Assembly: GCF_029784155.1 (NCBI RefSeq)
Contig: NC_073691.1
Span: 89,113,722-89,177,721, forward strand
DNA: 64,000 nucleotides
From: Uranotaenia lowii
Taxonomy: Eukaryota > Arthropoda > Insecta > Diptera > Culicidae
Reading direction: 5' to 3'
Positions within the stretch are counted from its first letter, which is position 1; each line of letters opens with the position of its first letter. Shown here one piece after another: positions 10,600-21,871 of the stretch. The position numbers were made by a program, and so were the translations under genes. The notes below the pieces were generated by a model. The model saw only the letters and a program-made list of their open reading frames with translations. It had not been told where the DNA came from and ran no database searches.

Positions 10600-10775
10600 A
10601 TTTCAGTAATTTTTAACAGGTGTTTCGGTAATAATTACACGTATTTTGGTAATGTTTACAGAAATTTCGGGAAAAGTAACAGGTACTTCGGTATAATTTT
10701 CAGGTGTTGCGGTAATACTGCAGGTGGTTCAGTAAAAATCACAGGTTTGTCGGTGAACACTACGTGTTGCTTGAT
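10600..10775 (+). repeat. Degenerate minisatellite, TTTCGGTAAT-like units
   Basis: About seven diverged units of 25-30 bp share a core like ACAGGTRTTTCGGTAAT, as in ACAGGTGTTTCGGTAAT, ACAGGTACTTCGGTATAA and CAGGTGTTGCGGTAAT. Divergence between neighbouring units is high, so the array is old. Confidence 0.55.
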
Positions 10776-13078
10776 AGTTCAATTATTTGTTACAGTGAAA
10801 ACTGCATGACAGATTATTCACATTTGTAAGCTGTTAGTTTTCTAAATGTAAAAAAAAACTGTCTACGGAATAATATCTCGACATGTTGAGAACTCGGATT
10901 ATTAGTTACGAAGGATTTTCTGTGTTGAACCAATGAATTGAAATTAAGGCTTAAGTTTTTTTTCTGTGTTGGACAGTAAAAGTTTTCTAAGAAAAAAGTA
11001 GGACAATTTGAAAAGAAAGCGCGACGGCAGGACATTAAAAAAAAGCGGAACATGTCCCGCTTTTGCGGGATGGATGGCAACCCTAAACTAACACTCAAAG
11101 TTGAGTAAAAACGTTAAAGCAAGCTTATCGTGAATTAAATTTTCTTTAGCAGTGAGATCTAGTTATTTAATTAGTCTTATAAACAAATACAGTGACTTAT
11201 TGCATCATTAGATGGAAAATGTTTTCCAAAATACTTACCTTTCTAGTACTCGGAAAACAAAAATAGGAAATGACGTCAAAACGAAACACCAAAGTTTAAG
11301 GTCACTTTTAGATTTTCTGAGATTCTTCAAAAAATAATCTTACATTAAACACCGTCATCGATGTCCTGGGAGAGATGTGTATCTTCAGCTGAGCAGTTTT
11401 TTTCCGCCCTATAGGAGGTTAAAGATTTCCCCCTCAACCAGTTACGCATCCATTCGTCTGATTTCCCACCCTCCAGGATGACTCCGGATAGCCTTCAGCT
11501 GTGTGAACGTTGGACAGATTCCAAATACGGAAAAGCTATAGGAAACGAAGTGCCGAGGGAGATGTGGCTGTTTGTGTGTGTTTGTATCTGTGTGTATAAG
11601 CTATTCATGTTTACTCAACGAAACGATTGCGAAGCTCGGACTGTGAGAAGTCGATGTTTACTTGCCATGCAGGAATTTAATATTGGATCTCACATCATCC
11701 ATCTCGTCCTCCACGACTATTTTGTTTGGAGTGGCATTACATTTGCTGAAAAAGAGAGTTTAAAACATTGAATGGATTGCAAAATTTCGAAAGATTTTAT
11801 CATCGGGTTTCAAATGCAAAATATGACAATTTTCCGGATTCTTTTAATTCAATCAAGCGAAATTAGGTAAAAATTATGTGCATTCGAACCATATGTAAAG
11901 CAAAAAAGGTTATTTCAAAGGATTTTTAACTAAATTTCTACACATTTGTCTCTCTTCAGATACCGCATGCGTTGTCAAGTGACATGGAAAAAAAACTATA
12001 TTTACTACACTGATTAACACCAACATCTTTTTAGAAAATTGATCAATTTACAGTTTTTCGATCAGTATCCACTAGGTTAAATTTCCTACGTTCAATTTTG
12101 AGCAAATCAATAGTTGATGCATACATTTAGGGGCAAAACGAAAGAAATCCGATTATTTTACAAAAATTTTGATAGAAGCAACAAGTCGTAATTTGCTGAA
12201 ATACAAACGATTATGGGAGATTCTATGGATTTTAACTAAGGAAACTATAAAGTCATGTATGAACATTTGAAAGGCACAATATGTTTGAGTATTATCATTT
12301 TTGGAAAAGAAAAATTTTTACAATATATTTACGGCTTCAGAGTTGTTTACTTCAATTACCTCAATTTCAAATGAAGAAAAGGTAAATTATCGATCAAGGC
12401 GTTTCTTTAAGAACACCGGCCCTTACTCCTGACAAATCAATAATTGTTCACTTCTCTTTGAGGAGCACTAATGAACAATGCCACGGTGTCGATGAAAGAA
12501 AAAAAAATCAATTTAAAGTTTAGCGTCGTTCCGCAGCCAAACTGTCAAGACAAATTACAGTGCCCAAAAGTACGTGATGGCCATGTTAAGTGGATTTTCT
12601 TTTGTGTCGTGGAAATTTCTCACACCGGGCCTTTCCCACCCCATTTTTTTGCTCCACTGCTGTTCGGTTTCCTCATTTAGTACTGATTTACACGCGAGTG
12701 TTGCGATATCCGGTGAATGGTGGGTGAATGTCCCCAATGAGAATGGAAAGTTTTAATAGAATGCAATAGAATTGAGTTCGATTTTCTTGAATCGCCATGG
12801 GAAATAAAGGCCATTGTTCATGAACTTGACTGGATTGAGTGTAATTTTGGATTGGAGCTCGTAATGACATTCTCTGTAGCAGCAAAAATTTCAGACCACC
12901 ATAGAGGAGTTGAGTCTATTTAATTTCAGAAAAAGTGGAAGTTTTCATCATCTCTACCTTCTTGTAATTTATCACATAAACCAAGGATCCGTTTATTAAA
13001 TGGTTGTAGATTTTTTTAAAACAGGTAGGGGAGAGTGGGGTATTGTGGGCCATGGGAAACGCCGGTCACTTTGAATAT

Positions 13079-14138
13079 AGGGTGTTTGGATCAAAAAGTG
13101 GTCAACTTAAGTTCTTCGTATTTTTTCTAATCATTCATATGAAAAACTTGAACACCCCTCATGTTATAGGTGTATGTGTGTAAAACGATGCTTCTATTTG
13201 GCTTTCGACTTAAGAACTTTAGTTTTAAAAATGGCGTCCAAGCAAGAGGAGCTACGAATCAGAATTTCGTACTCGCGTGGTGAAAATTCAAACTACAAAA
13301 TCAACCGTCACCATATTAATAAAAGTGTTCGGGGAAAGTATTTCGACAACTAGGAAGCCAGGATCTGGGGGAAATCGAAATCCGGGAGCCGCAGTGACGA
13401 ACAGAAGAATGGCTAGCACTTCCTAGCGAAACTCCAATATTTATGTTCGAGATGTCGCCAATAAGTTGGGAATATCGCCTACAACCGTGCATGTAGCGTA
13501 AAAACGATCCGGACTATCGACTTATAAAAAGGCCTTATCCAGATCGCAATGAAAAGCACAACCTTACGGCAAAAACAAGATCTCGGGAGCTTATACGACA
13601 TTGTTGACAAAGTTTGATTGCGTGGTAATGGGCGACGAAACCCACGCCAAGGCAGACTTCAGACAGCTTCCGCTTTGCTGCCTTTCCTGAAGAAACATGA
13701 CTTTGCTGTTTTGGCCGGATTTGACATCCTGCCATTGTGAATAAAAGGCCTTAGAGGGATATTCTGCTAACAACATTCATGTTGTGCTCCAGGTTGAATC
13801 CTCCCAACACACCAGAACCTCTCCCAATCGAAAAATATAGGACGATAGTTAAGCAAACCCGTTAGAAGACCCAAAAAACTGTAAGCAGCGAGAAGCAGTT
13901 CAAAGAAAACTGGCGTTCTGCGCCGCAGAAAGTGGATAAGGTGACTGTACAAAATCAGATGGTAGACGTCAAACGAAAGTCTCGCCAATTTGGTTTAGGT
14001 CGACCGGAATCTTAAATAAGTATTTTTTTCGTCTTTTATACAGATTGACCTTAAAAAAGAAAGATACTTTTTTTTTAATAAACAAATAATCGATTTACAC
14101 GCAATTCAGTTTGACTACTCTTTGATCCGAACTCCCTT
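13079..14138 (+). mobile_element. mariner-like element (DD37E type), decayed
   Basis: The terminal inverted repeats are recognisable. The left end GGGTGTTTGGATCAAAAAGT (from 13080) pairs with the complement of 14107-14137, GGGAGTTCGGATCAAAGAGT. TA lies next to both ends (13078-13079 and 14139-14140), the expected duplication for Tc1/mariner elements. The interior is a broken transposase gene with an internal deletion. The exact end bases are uncertain by one or two positions. Confidence 0.8.
13231..14010 (+). pseudogene. DD37E mariner transposase pseudogene
   Basis: The start MASKQEELRIRISYSRGENS is readable at 13231. After frameshifts, VRDVANKLGISPTTVHVA (helix-turn-helix region), then VVMGDETHAKADFRQLP with the first catalytic D, LLFWPDLTSCH with the second D, and a degraded TPEPLPIE-like motif holding the E can be followed. 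A block between the first two motifs is missing compared with the second copy at 20.2 kb, which keeps KFAKKYMVWQAICSCGKRS. The family cuts and pastes DNA at TA sites. This copy has many stops. The D-to-E spacing assignment rests on motif memory. Confidence 0.75.
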
Positions 14139-14199
14139 TACTCGAAAAATTCTTGCCTATTCATTCCTATAAACAATTAATCCATATTAACAACACAAA

Positions 14200-14590
14200 C
14201 GTTTCAAAGGTCTTGATTCAGGATTGCTTAGTCAGAATTTTCTACAAGGATGATAACACAAACAGTATAATTGGCGAACTTGGCGAACTTCAGCCGCTTA
14301 GCCTTGTTCACCAGGCTGATGAAAGGCCTTCTCCCTGCGATCTTGCTATGGTACTCCTTCGCATGGATGCGGTGACGGACAGTACGACACGATACCGAAA
14401 GTTGGAGCTCCTCCTGTATCTGCCAGATTGTAATTTTTGGGTTTTTCTTCACCTCAAGAATGATTTTCTTGTCCGTTCTGGCATCTGTCTTGGGCTTCCG
14501 TCCTCTTCCCGGGATCCACCATCGATCCGAACGTTTTCATCTTCTTCACCAGGGAACCAGAATTTTTTGCGTTTTCCATATTTTACAACT
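14200..14590 (-). pseudogene. Tc1-like transposase fragment (N-terminal part)
   Basis: On the minus strand a start-like MENAKNSGSLVKKMKTFGSM near 14579 is followed, after one frameshift, by RGRKPKTDARTDKKIIL and then VKKNPKITIWQIQEELQLSV and RTVRHRIHAKEYHSKIAGRR. This is the paired helix-turn-helix DNA-binding region and linker of a Tc1-family transposase. The sequence decays after KRLKFAKFANY, close to the right end of the mariner copy, and the catalytic domain is missing. Confidence 0.75.
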
Positions 14591-14599
14591 TATTCGAAT

Positions 14600-15265
14600 G
14601 TAGACACCTGTTTGAATACTCCACCGAGCCAAGCCAAACAAACAAATTCGAGGGGCCTCGCGATAAAACTTATGGAAATTATATTGATTTTTGAGTTGGA
14701 CTCATTTTTAGGCCCATTATTGTTTTTTGGAATATTAACTCTTTTTTTTTCTATCAGAAAAACTTTCTTTTTTGTACCAGCGCAACATTAACAAAAATTG
14801 AAACGAACATAATAAACAATATTTTAAAAATGATTACGATGTGTTTTTGTTGCATTTTAACCAGAAAAATAAAAGAAATGATAAAAAATAATTTGGACAC
14901 TTTATTTTGCCCCTCACTTTACTCGATTATGTTAAAATAGTTTTATTATCTAGTATTCTTATTACTTTATTCAAATTATAAATTTAGAGCTTTAACGCAA
15001 TTTATCAATAAATTGTTGCTTTCAACAAATAAAAAAACAAACATTTAAGGCCTTTGTTACATTGCAGCCATTAGATACAATATAATTTTAAGATAATGAA
15101 ATTATAATATTATCTTAAGAAAAACCAAAATAAAAATATAGGAGATAAGTGCAGTTTACAGTCTCTATAATTCAACAAAGCAAAGCAAAGCAAAGCAAAG
15201 CAAATTATAAAAAAAATTGATAATGACATAGTTTTTAACATCGTGAAAGAGTTTTTTAAAGTTTT
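14600..15265. other. Very AT-rich spacer with AAAGC microsatellite
   Basis: No coding sense was found. The only distinct feature is an imperfect pentamer run of CAAAG units at 15176-15203. Confidence 0.6.
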
Positions 15266-16438
15266 TGATTGTTTATTGTTTATTGTTTATTGTATAAAAA
15301 TCAACGGATCAAATTTAGATCCTAATGATATCTTAATTATAGGTTAAATATAAAAATTAACGTAAATCTACAATTCTCTTGATTTGTTCAATATGTTTCT
15401 ACGGAAAACATTTCTGGGAACGCCAAAGTCAAAGTACTCCGAAAAACGGTTGAAGGTTTTTAGTATGCCTATAAGAGCGCTGTTAGCCCCATAGTTATTC
15501 AGCCGAACAGGAACGTAGAGTTGCAGATTCTGGTTTCTTAATCCTCGCGGTCGCACGTTGAGAGGGATAGCTTCCAGCAGCACGGGGGACAGTCAATCCT
15601 CGATGTGAGAAGATCCGCAACAACCAAAGCACGTGTGGCGTTTCTTCGGACTTGAAGCGTGTCTAAGTCTATCAGCTGGCAACGATTCTCATAATTGGGC
15701 AAACGAAAAGGGTCTTGCCAGTTCAGGTGTCGAAGGGCATATCTCAAGAAGCGCCGCTGTATAGCCTCGATTCGTTCAACTCCATTTTGGTAGAAAGGGC
15801 ACCAGACAGCAGAAGCATACTCAAGAACGGAGCGAACTATGCTACAATATAAGCTTTTTAAGCAGTACACATCTTTAAATTCTCTAGCCACGCGAAACAA
15901 GAAACCAAGATTTCTGGAGGCTTTGTCTACCACGTAGTTCGTGTGAGTCTTAAACTCAAGCCGTTGATCGAGAATAATACCTAGATCATTGATTTGGTCA
16001 ACCCGGGAGATTATTTCATCCCCGAGAATGTACTCAGCATAAAGAGGGTGTCGCTTGCGAGAAAAAGTTATGATCGAGCATTTACTGCGATTTAGCGGCA
16101 GGCAGTTGTTGTCGCACCAGTCAGCAAAAATGTTGAACTGCCGTTGCAGGAAATCGATGTCGTCTTTACCATTGATGGTGTGATATAGTTTCAGATCATC
16201 GGCATAAGCTAGTTTTGGACCATCGAGAAGCGAGAGAACATCATTAAAATAGATGACGAAAATTTTCGGTCCTAAATGGCTTCCTTGTGGCACTCCGGAA
16301 GAGCCGAGAAACTGTCTCGAGAAGGATTCTCCAGTATGAACGGACAATTTTCGTCCCGTTAAGTAACTCCGAAACCACTCCAGTAAAGATCCACAGAAGC
16401 CCAAGCGACCTAGCTTTGCGAGAGCAATCTCGTGGTTC
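15266..16438 (-). mobile_element. 5'-truncated Jockey/CR1-group LINE, RT C-terminal half
   Basis: The minus strand begins inside RT at about 16438 and is open from 16404 to 15538: GFCGSLLEWFRSYLTGRKL, GVPQGSHLGPKIFVIYFND and the catalytic YADDLKLYH. The C-terminal YENRCQLIDLDTLQVRRNAT follows. One frameshift near 15580 moves into the last 71 codons (VPRNVFRRNILNKSREL, stop at 15368). A short 3' UTR ends in CAATAAA-type repeats (complement of 15268-15293). Abrupt loss of the N-terminal half with a preserved tail is the standard outcome of incomplete reverse transcription. Only one frameshift is present, so the copy is fairly young. Confidence 0.85.
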
Positions 16439-19400
16439 TCATAAAATATTTAAAAATTCGAGCAATAGATGTACAAATTTTAACATTTTTCAATGCCGTT
16501 GAAAACTTTACCTAGTATGACGGATTGGCTTAATGATATCACCTACAAACTTTATACTGCTTTCATCATCATATGCCAACACTGTTGGTGTATAAATATT
16601 TTTCGGACAATCTCCAATTTCTTTGAAATGAATATTTTTATATTTCAGTTAGCTGTCTGGGGCAAATGCGACAAATTGCAAATCAGAGCTAGATCTCATA
16701 AATCGCGTTTTCATATGCTGGGATATGATTGTTTTGCATTATGCGTTTGTTAACATTAAATTTTCATCCATCCTAAGATTTCTTTTCAAATGACTCAAGA
16801 TAACAGAATATTTTGTATTATTTTTTACCCCTAAATGTATGCAGCAGATTAACACTCTTTTCTTAAAAACATTTTTGGCAGAAAAAAATGTAAAATTTAA
16901 TTTGAACCAAACCAAAAATTACTACAATTGGTGCTTTGTGCGTTTTAAAATCACAAATGTATCAAAAACAATAAATTTACAAACGTTTTCATTTGATTTT
17001 TTTTTTATTAATTACAGAGTTTGTTGCAACTTACCCCTTTTTCTAAGTAGCGTAAAAATCGCTTGTTTTGTAAACTTTTAAATTCCTTTCAAAAAGAAAA
17101 AAAAACTGTAAATTTAAAAATGACTGGTTAAACCAATAAATTTTCTGACTACCGTAATCCGGGGTAATATAAATAACTTTTATCAATATTTTTCGATTAT
17201 TTTTCCCGTTAAGGGGAATGTGGCATGTTTCTTATTTTTAAAACCAGTACTGGACTTCTATGAACGTGTAAAACATGGTTGCAGAAATTAATTGGACTAC
17301 TTTAGATTTGATTTAAAAATCGATTTCGTCGCTGTTCAGGAATTGATGCTTTGGAGTTACATTGATCAGTCTCCATTTTGACGGTTTTAACGAGTTTTCT
17401 TGATCATAAAGGATACAAAACAACTCCATAATTGTTTACAAAGTCTAATTTATCAATTTTACCATGCGTTTAAACGTTGATGCTGCATACAATGATGCTG
17501 CATACATATAGGAGCAAAAATTATAATAATTGCTTAATAGTTTAGGATTGAAAATACAAATGAAATTTTACCTTCACACATTCCCCTAGGCCCTCCCACT
17601 ATTTCCATTTTCATTTTTTCGTCGAAGTTATAAGATTCATATCCATTTGTCCAATAAGGGCTTACTCTTGGAAAATGTTCTTACTTTTAAAATAAAAAAA
17701 AAAATATCATTTACATTCAACCACCAGTTTGCTTCTAAATACTTTTTGTTATCATCAGGAGAGCTGTTTGTTTGCGAGCCTTGGAAAAAATAGATATTTA
17801 AAGATTTTGGAATTACATTTTTACTAACAGAAAACAATATCAAATACAATCCAAATTGTCTATTTGATACTCAATTAATAGGCTTTCAAACGTAAAAAAA
17901 ACAGTTTTCAAAAATTCAAACTATAGACTAAGTTATTGACCTTAGAACTTTTTATGTACAAGAGGTATGATTGTCTGTAAGCATTAAGATTTTAGAAGCC
18001 ATTGAAGTTGAAAAGTGTTGCATGTTGCTCCAGTTGACGATACCTACCTAGAAATTTTTATGATGAATATAGCATATAAAATGTACGATATGTTTTCATT
18101 CAAACCATACATTTTTTTACCTTATCAATTCAGATTTTTTATGTTAAATGTAAAATCATAATATCAAAATCAATGGGTCTGAGGAACAAACGCTTGAAAT
18201 AAAATGGTAAAATCGAAACTCTAGCCATTTTCGACGACAATTCACATTTAATAACTGTTTTATCAAATTTCTAGAAAAACTTTACGAACCCGATTTTTTT
18301 TTTCGTCCGTCCGTCCCGAAGCACACGCCTATTCGATTTTCCCTGGTTATGCGGTGCTAATTTTTTATCTCCTCCGACCAAACTTGTTAGTTTTTCCAAT
18401 TGCTTTCGTTAAACAACAAAGAATTGGTAAAATTACGAAATATTGAAGTTCTAGAATCACTTAGAATATTAAAGAAATGAAAGAACAAAAAAATGGAAAA
18501 TTTACAACCTTCTATAACATCACAGACGTTCTAACAATTTCTCAATGATTCTCTAATCTTGGCCTTATGTTAGTTAACTCATTAGATTAGTGTATAAGCA
18601 AATATCAACGCAATGGAAAAGTAATTTTATGATGAGAAATTATTGTAGTTCGAATGGACAGGCAAACATAATAAAATCATTGTACGCGACGTAAAGAACT
18701 AAAAAGAAATGTATATTTCGATCGAACAAGTTATTTCATAAGTTGTTCTTCAACATAATTAAAGATTTTGAAAGACTGAAATTTTCAAGACATGATTATG
18801 TAAGATAATCAAAACAATTTGGTTATGCTTTCAAGAAATTCGAAGTTTAAGGTTCAGAATACTTGAATGTATCAATCTCTGCATAACAGCAATAAGTAAA
18901 GGTCATAAATATACTCTCCCATTGCTCTTTTTGATTGCTTACTATGTATCCTTCTCTAAAAATCATCATCCTCTTTCGAAGGTAGCAACCCCCAAAACAT
19001 TGACAATATTTGAGTTTCAGAACAATCCTCCTCCAAAGTTGCATTTCTGAAACACATGTTAATGCTTACGACAAAACAAAAACAATCTCAACAGAACTCA
19101 CGAAAATCTTGAGAGAAAAATAAACACAAATAGCAAGCAAAAAGTTTTAAAGAATTGCTCTAAATATTATCGAAAACATAAAAAGAATACTAAGCTTAAC
19201 ATTTTTAAGGCATCCTATGAAAGTTTTTTAATTTTCGATTCACAAAACTGATCACTTTTCTCGATAAATCTCAATTCATCAGAAAAAATAAATAGTTAAT
19301 TAACTAAAATTTGAAAGGTCTTGAATTTTTTTTTCACAAATAAAAAATGACCGTCATCGACGGCCACAGCCTACTCACTCCCCAAATGGCTAGGAACCCT

Positions 19401-20014
19401 ATCAAATGATTAAATTTGTATAAAAAAAGAAAAGAAAATAGGAACAGAGCGAGGACCTAGGGAATTGTATGAAGGTAAAAATTCATTTGCATTTTGTAGC
19501 TAAAAAATGTAAAATGTTTAGAAATTCTGTCCTTAAATGTATGCAGCATCATTGTTCATCTTTCGATTTTAAATGTTTTTTGAAGAAAACGTAGACAAGC
19601 AGTTTGGTTTAAACAAAAAAAAAAAACGAAATCGATGTTTTTACGCTTTTTTTGATTAATGGCACCAAAAAATAATTTTGAAGATGTTCGAAGATGGGGT
19701 TCGTTCATACTATGTCGATCAAAGTTATACCGAAACATAAATTCTGGTTTTGTGATTAATATTTAATTGAAGCCAATAAGGCCGGAACAAATTTCAAATC
19801 CTTCTTTTGTTACTCGGAGCTGAAACATCACGAGAGGGGGATAATAAACAATAATTCGAAAAACAAATAAATTGGAATAAATTGCATGAAAGCTTGTATG
19901 CAACAAATTGCATACTATATCATTGCAAAAAACCTATAAATCAAGTAATTTTTTTAACGAAAAATTTAATAAAATCATGAAAATATCTTTCAATATTTGG
20001 TCCAATCCACGGTC
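16439..20014. other. AT-rich DNA without a recognised gene
   Basis: Long T and A runs dominate and no coding region is credible. The motif TGCATACATTTAGG and close variants recur here at about 16830-16845 (inverted), 17497-17515 (direct) and 19530-19550 (inverted), with partly similar flanks at 16.8 and 19.5 kb. Decayed inverted-repeat elements may therefore make up part of this stretch. Confidence 0.45.
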
Positions 20015-20557
20015 AGTAGAGTACTAAAACGATACTTCGAGAACCTAACCACCGACCGGGAGGTGAAGAACGCAAAAATCGATGCTCCGTCAGTAAAAAG
20101 GATCACAAGCGCTTAGTTAAGCAGTTTAGACGTGATCCGAGAAGTTCGGTCCGGGATGTCGCCAAAAAGCTGAATTTGTCAAGTTCATTCGTCCAGCAGA
20201 CCAAGCAGCGGGAGGGCCTGCGTACGTACAAGGTTCAGAAGGCTCCTAACCGCGACGAAAGGCAAAACATGGTGGGGAAGACATGGTGGGGAAGAGCCCG
20301 GAAGCTGTACACCGAGATGCTGACGAAGCCGCATTGCCTGGTAATGGACGACGAAACCTACGTCAAAGCGGATTTCGTCAGCGGCCGGGCCTGTTCTTCA
20401 CCGAAGAAGACAAATTCAGCGTTCCGGAGGAGATTCGCAAGCAGAAACTATCCAAGTTTGCCAAAAAGTACATGGTGTGGCAAGCGATTTGCTCTTGCGG
20501 AAAGCGGAGCGCCCCCTTCGTTACGATCGGTACGGTAAACGGAGAGGTTTACCTTTT
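20015..20557 (+). pseudogene. DD37E mariner transposase fragment, second copy
   Basis: The plus strand begins near VLKRYFENLTTDREV. It continues through DPRSSVRDVAKKLNLSSSFV (helix-turn-helix), PNRDERQNMVGKT, LVMDDETYVKADF (first catalytic D) and FAKKYMVWQAICSCGKRS, and stops at TVNGEVYL at about 20557, where a T run begins. An 11-base tandem duplication at 20270-20293 (ACATGGTGGGG twice) and other indels break the frame. The second D and the E are missing, as are both inverted repeats as far as I can see. It is the same family as the copy at 13.1-14.1 kb, and less diverged in this segment. Confidence 0.8.
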
Positions 20558-20664
20558 TTTTTTAATAAGTCCTTATTAGCCTTTTAATCATTACATTCAA
20601 GTTATATTATTACAGTATATTAAGTGTTCAGATCAATTATGATCAGTTCAACTCTTTAATTAAG

Positions 20665-21529
20665 TATGGGAGAGTGGGGAATCATGGGCCACTTTTTTTC
20701 GTTGTTCCATAACTTCCTTATTATAAAAGATAAATTGAAAATAACATATGGTATGGTTTTCTACATTTTCAAGGTATCATAAGGTATTTTTTTAAATTTT
20801 TAATAAGTTATTTTCCCCAAATTCTGACTGTTTGAAAAAAAGTAATATTTTTTGGATTTTGAAAAATGGTGGGGAATCGTGGGCCATCAAATCCAAATTG
20901 ACCAAATAACATGCAAAGTTTATGAGTTGACCCAAAACTGTGATTTCCTAATTCATTTCGTTATTTAAAAGCAATTTCAGATGATGAAATAAAAAAGAGA
21001 GCTGTGTATGACCGCATAGATTCCAAAACTCGTTTTGGCAAAATTTCTTATATAGGATGGATAAAATATTTTTCATAACTCTTCATTTGGCATAAGAAAA
21101 CTTTGCAGATAGGTAAAACGTATTTTGAGTTCTGAATGTGTATAAAAACATAAAAATATAGGTGATTCAAGATGCTATGATTTGCAAATTGGTTGCGTTT
21201 GTGTGACTTATTGATGTTTCATCAAAAATTCCTTTTCCACGTGAAAGATCGTGACAAAACTAAGATCATAAGCGTATGAGCATATTTTTGTTATGAACTT
21301 TAGGTTCCCATCGATGAAATTGGCGGGTGTTTTTTTAATTATGTAAGTAAATTTTTCTAACTTTTTTTTAGCTTGATAAATAAAAGAAGCATATGATGCG
21401 TATTTCAGTCAACAACATATAGGAATACATGCTCACGCAAAGCGACGACGATGACAGTTGGTTTGAGATTTTTATCTCAACACACATCTGAGATATTAAA
21501 AGTGGCCCACGATACCCCACTCTCCCCTA
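20665..21529. mobile_element. MITE with GGGAGAGTGGGG termini
   Basis: This 865-bp unit without coding sense has about 30-bp inverted ends. The left TATGGGAGAGTGGGGAATCA pairs with the complement of the right end, TAGGGGAGAGTGGGGTATCG, and both continue into TGGGCCACTTTT. An internal segment at about 20870-20890 repeats the terminal motif GGTGGGGAATCGTGGGCCA, so the structure is compound. A relative lies inverted at 26748-27087, and a lone end lies at 13024. Confidence 0.8.
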
Positions 21530-21618
21530 AATATTAAACATTGTTTATTTGATTTAAATTTGCTAGAGCAATAAATTATTTGATTTATAGGAGAATATCC
21601 TGTATAGAAAAAAAAATT

Positions 21619-21871
21619 ATATGAGCCCTCAGAGCCAAAGGGGTATAAGTGACAAAATGGTCGATTTTGAGTTAATGATGGCAAACCATTCTCCATATTT
21701 CAAACTATGTTTGATGATTTTTTCAGATTTTTATAATTTTGTTTACATACTTTTACGTGCCAAAATAAAATACAAATTTTCGAAAATATATTGAAAATTG
21801 CCAAACACAACAACTTTTCTCGAAATAAGCTTTCATGCACTTATACCCCTTTGACTCCAAGGGCCTCATAT
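21619..21871. mobile_element. 253-bp MITE with CAAAGGGGTATAAGTG inverted ends
   Basis: The left end ATATGAGCCCTCAGAGCCAA, continuing AGGGGTATAAGTG, pairs with the complement of 21830-21871, ATATGAGGCCCTTGGAGTCA, continuing AAGGGGTATAAGTG. About 33 bp at each end match with a few differences. The interior is AT-rich and non-coding. It lies directly at the 3' end of the Jockey-type LINE, so that LINE's terminal bases cannot be separated from it with certainty. Confidence 0.8.

Larger units (their letters stand above)
10111..13078. other. AT-rich DNA without a recognised gene
   Basis: No credible coding region is seen. It contains a 62-bp repeat shared with 47.4 kb (10181-10242), a degenerate minisatellite (about 10600-10775), and a GC-rich segment ending GGCAACCCTA near 11093 that looks like one terminus of a DNA transposon. 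Near 12116 is the TGCATACATTTAGG motif that recurs three more times by 19.5 kb. At 13024-13052 is a lone MITE end, GGGGAGAGTGGGGTATTGTG, of the family seen at 20.7 kb. Confidence 0.5.

Noticed and set aside
11478..11771. 97-codon plus-strand open frame
   Set aside because: No recognisable domain. The VCVCICVYKL segment comes from a GT-rich microsatellite, and no splice context was found.
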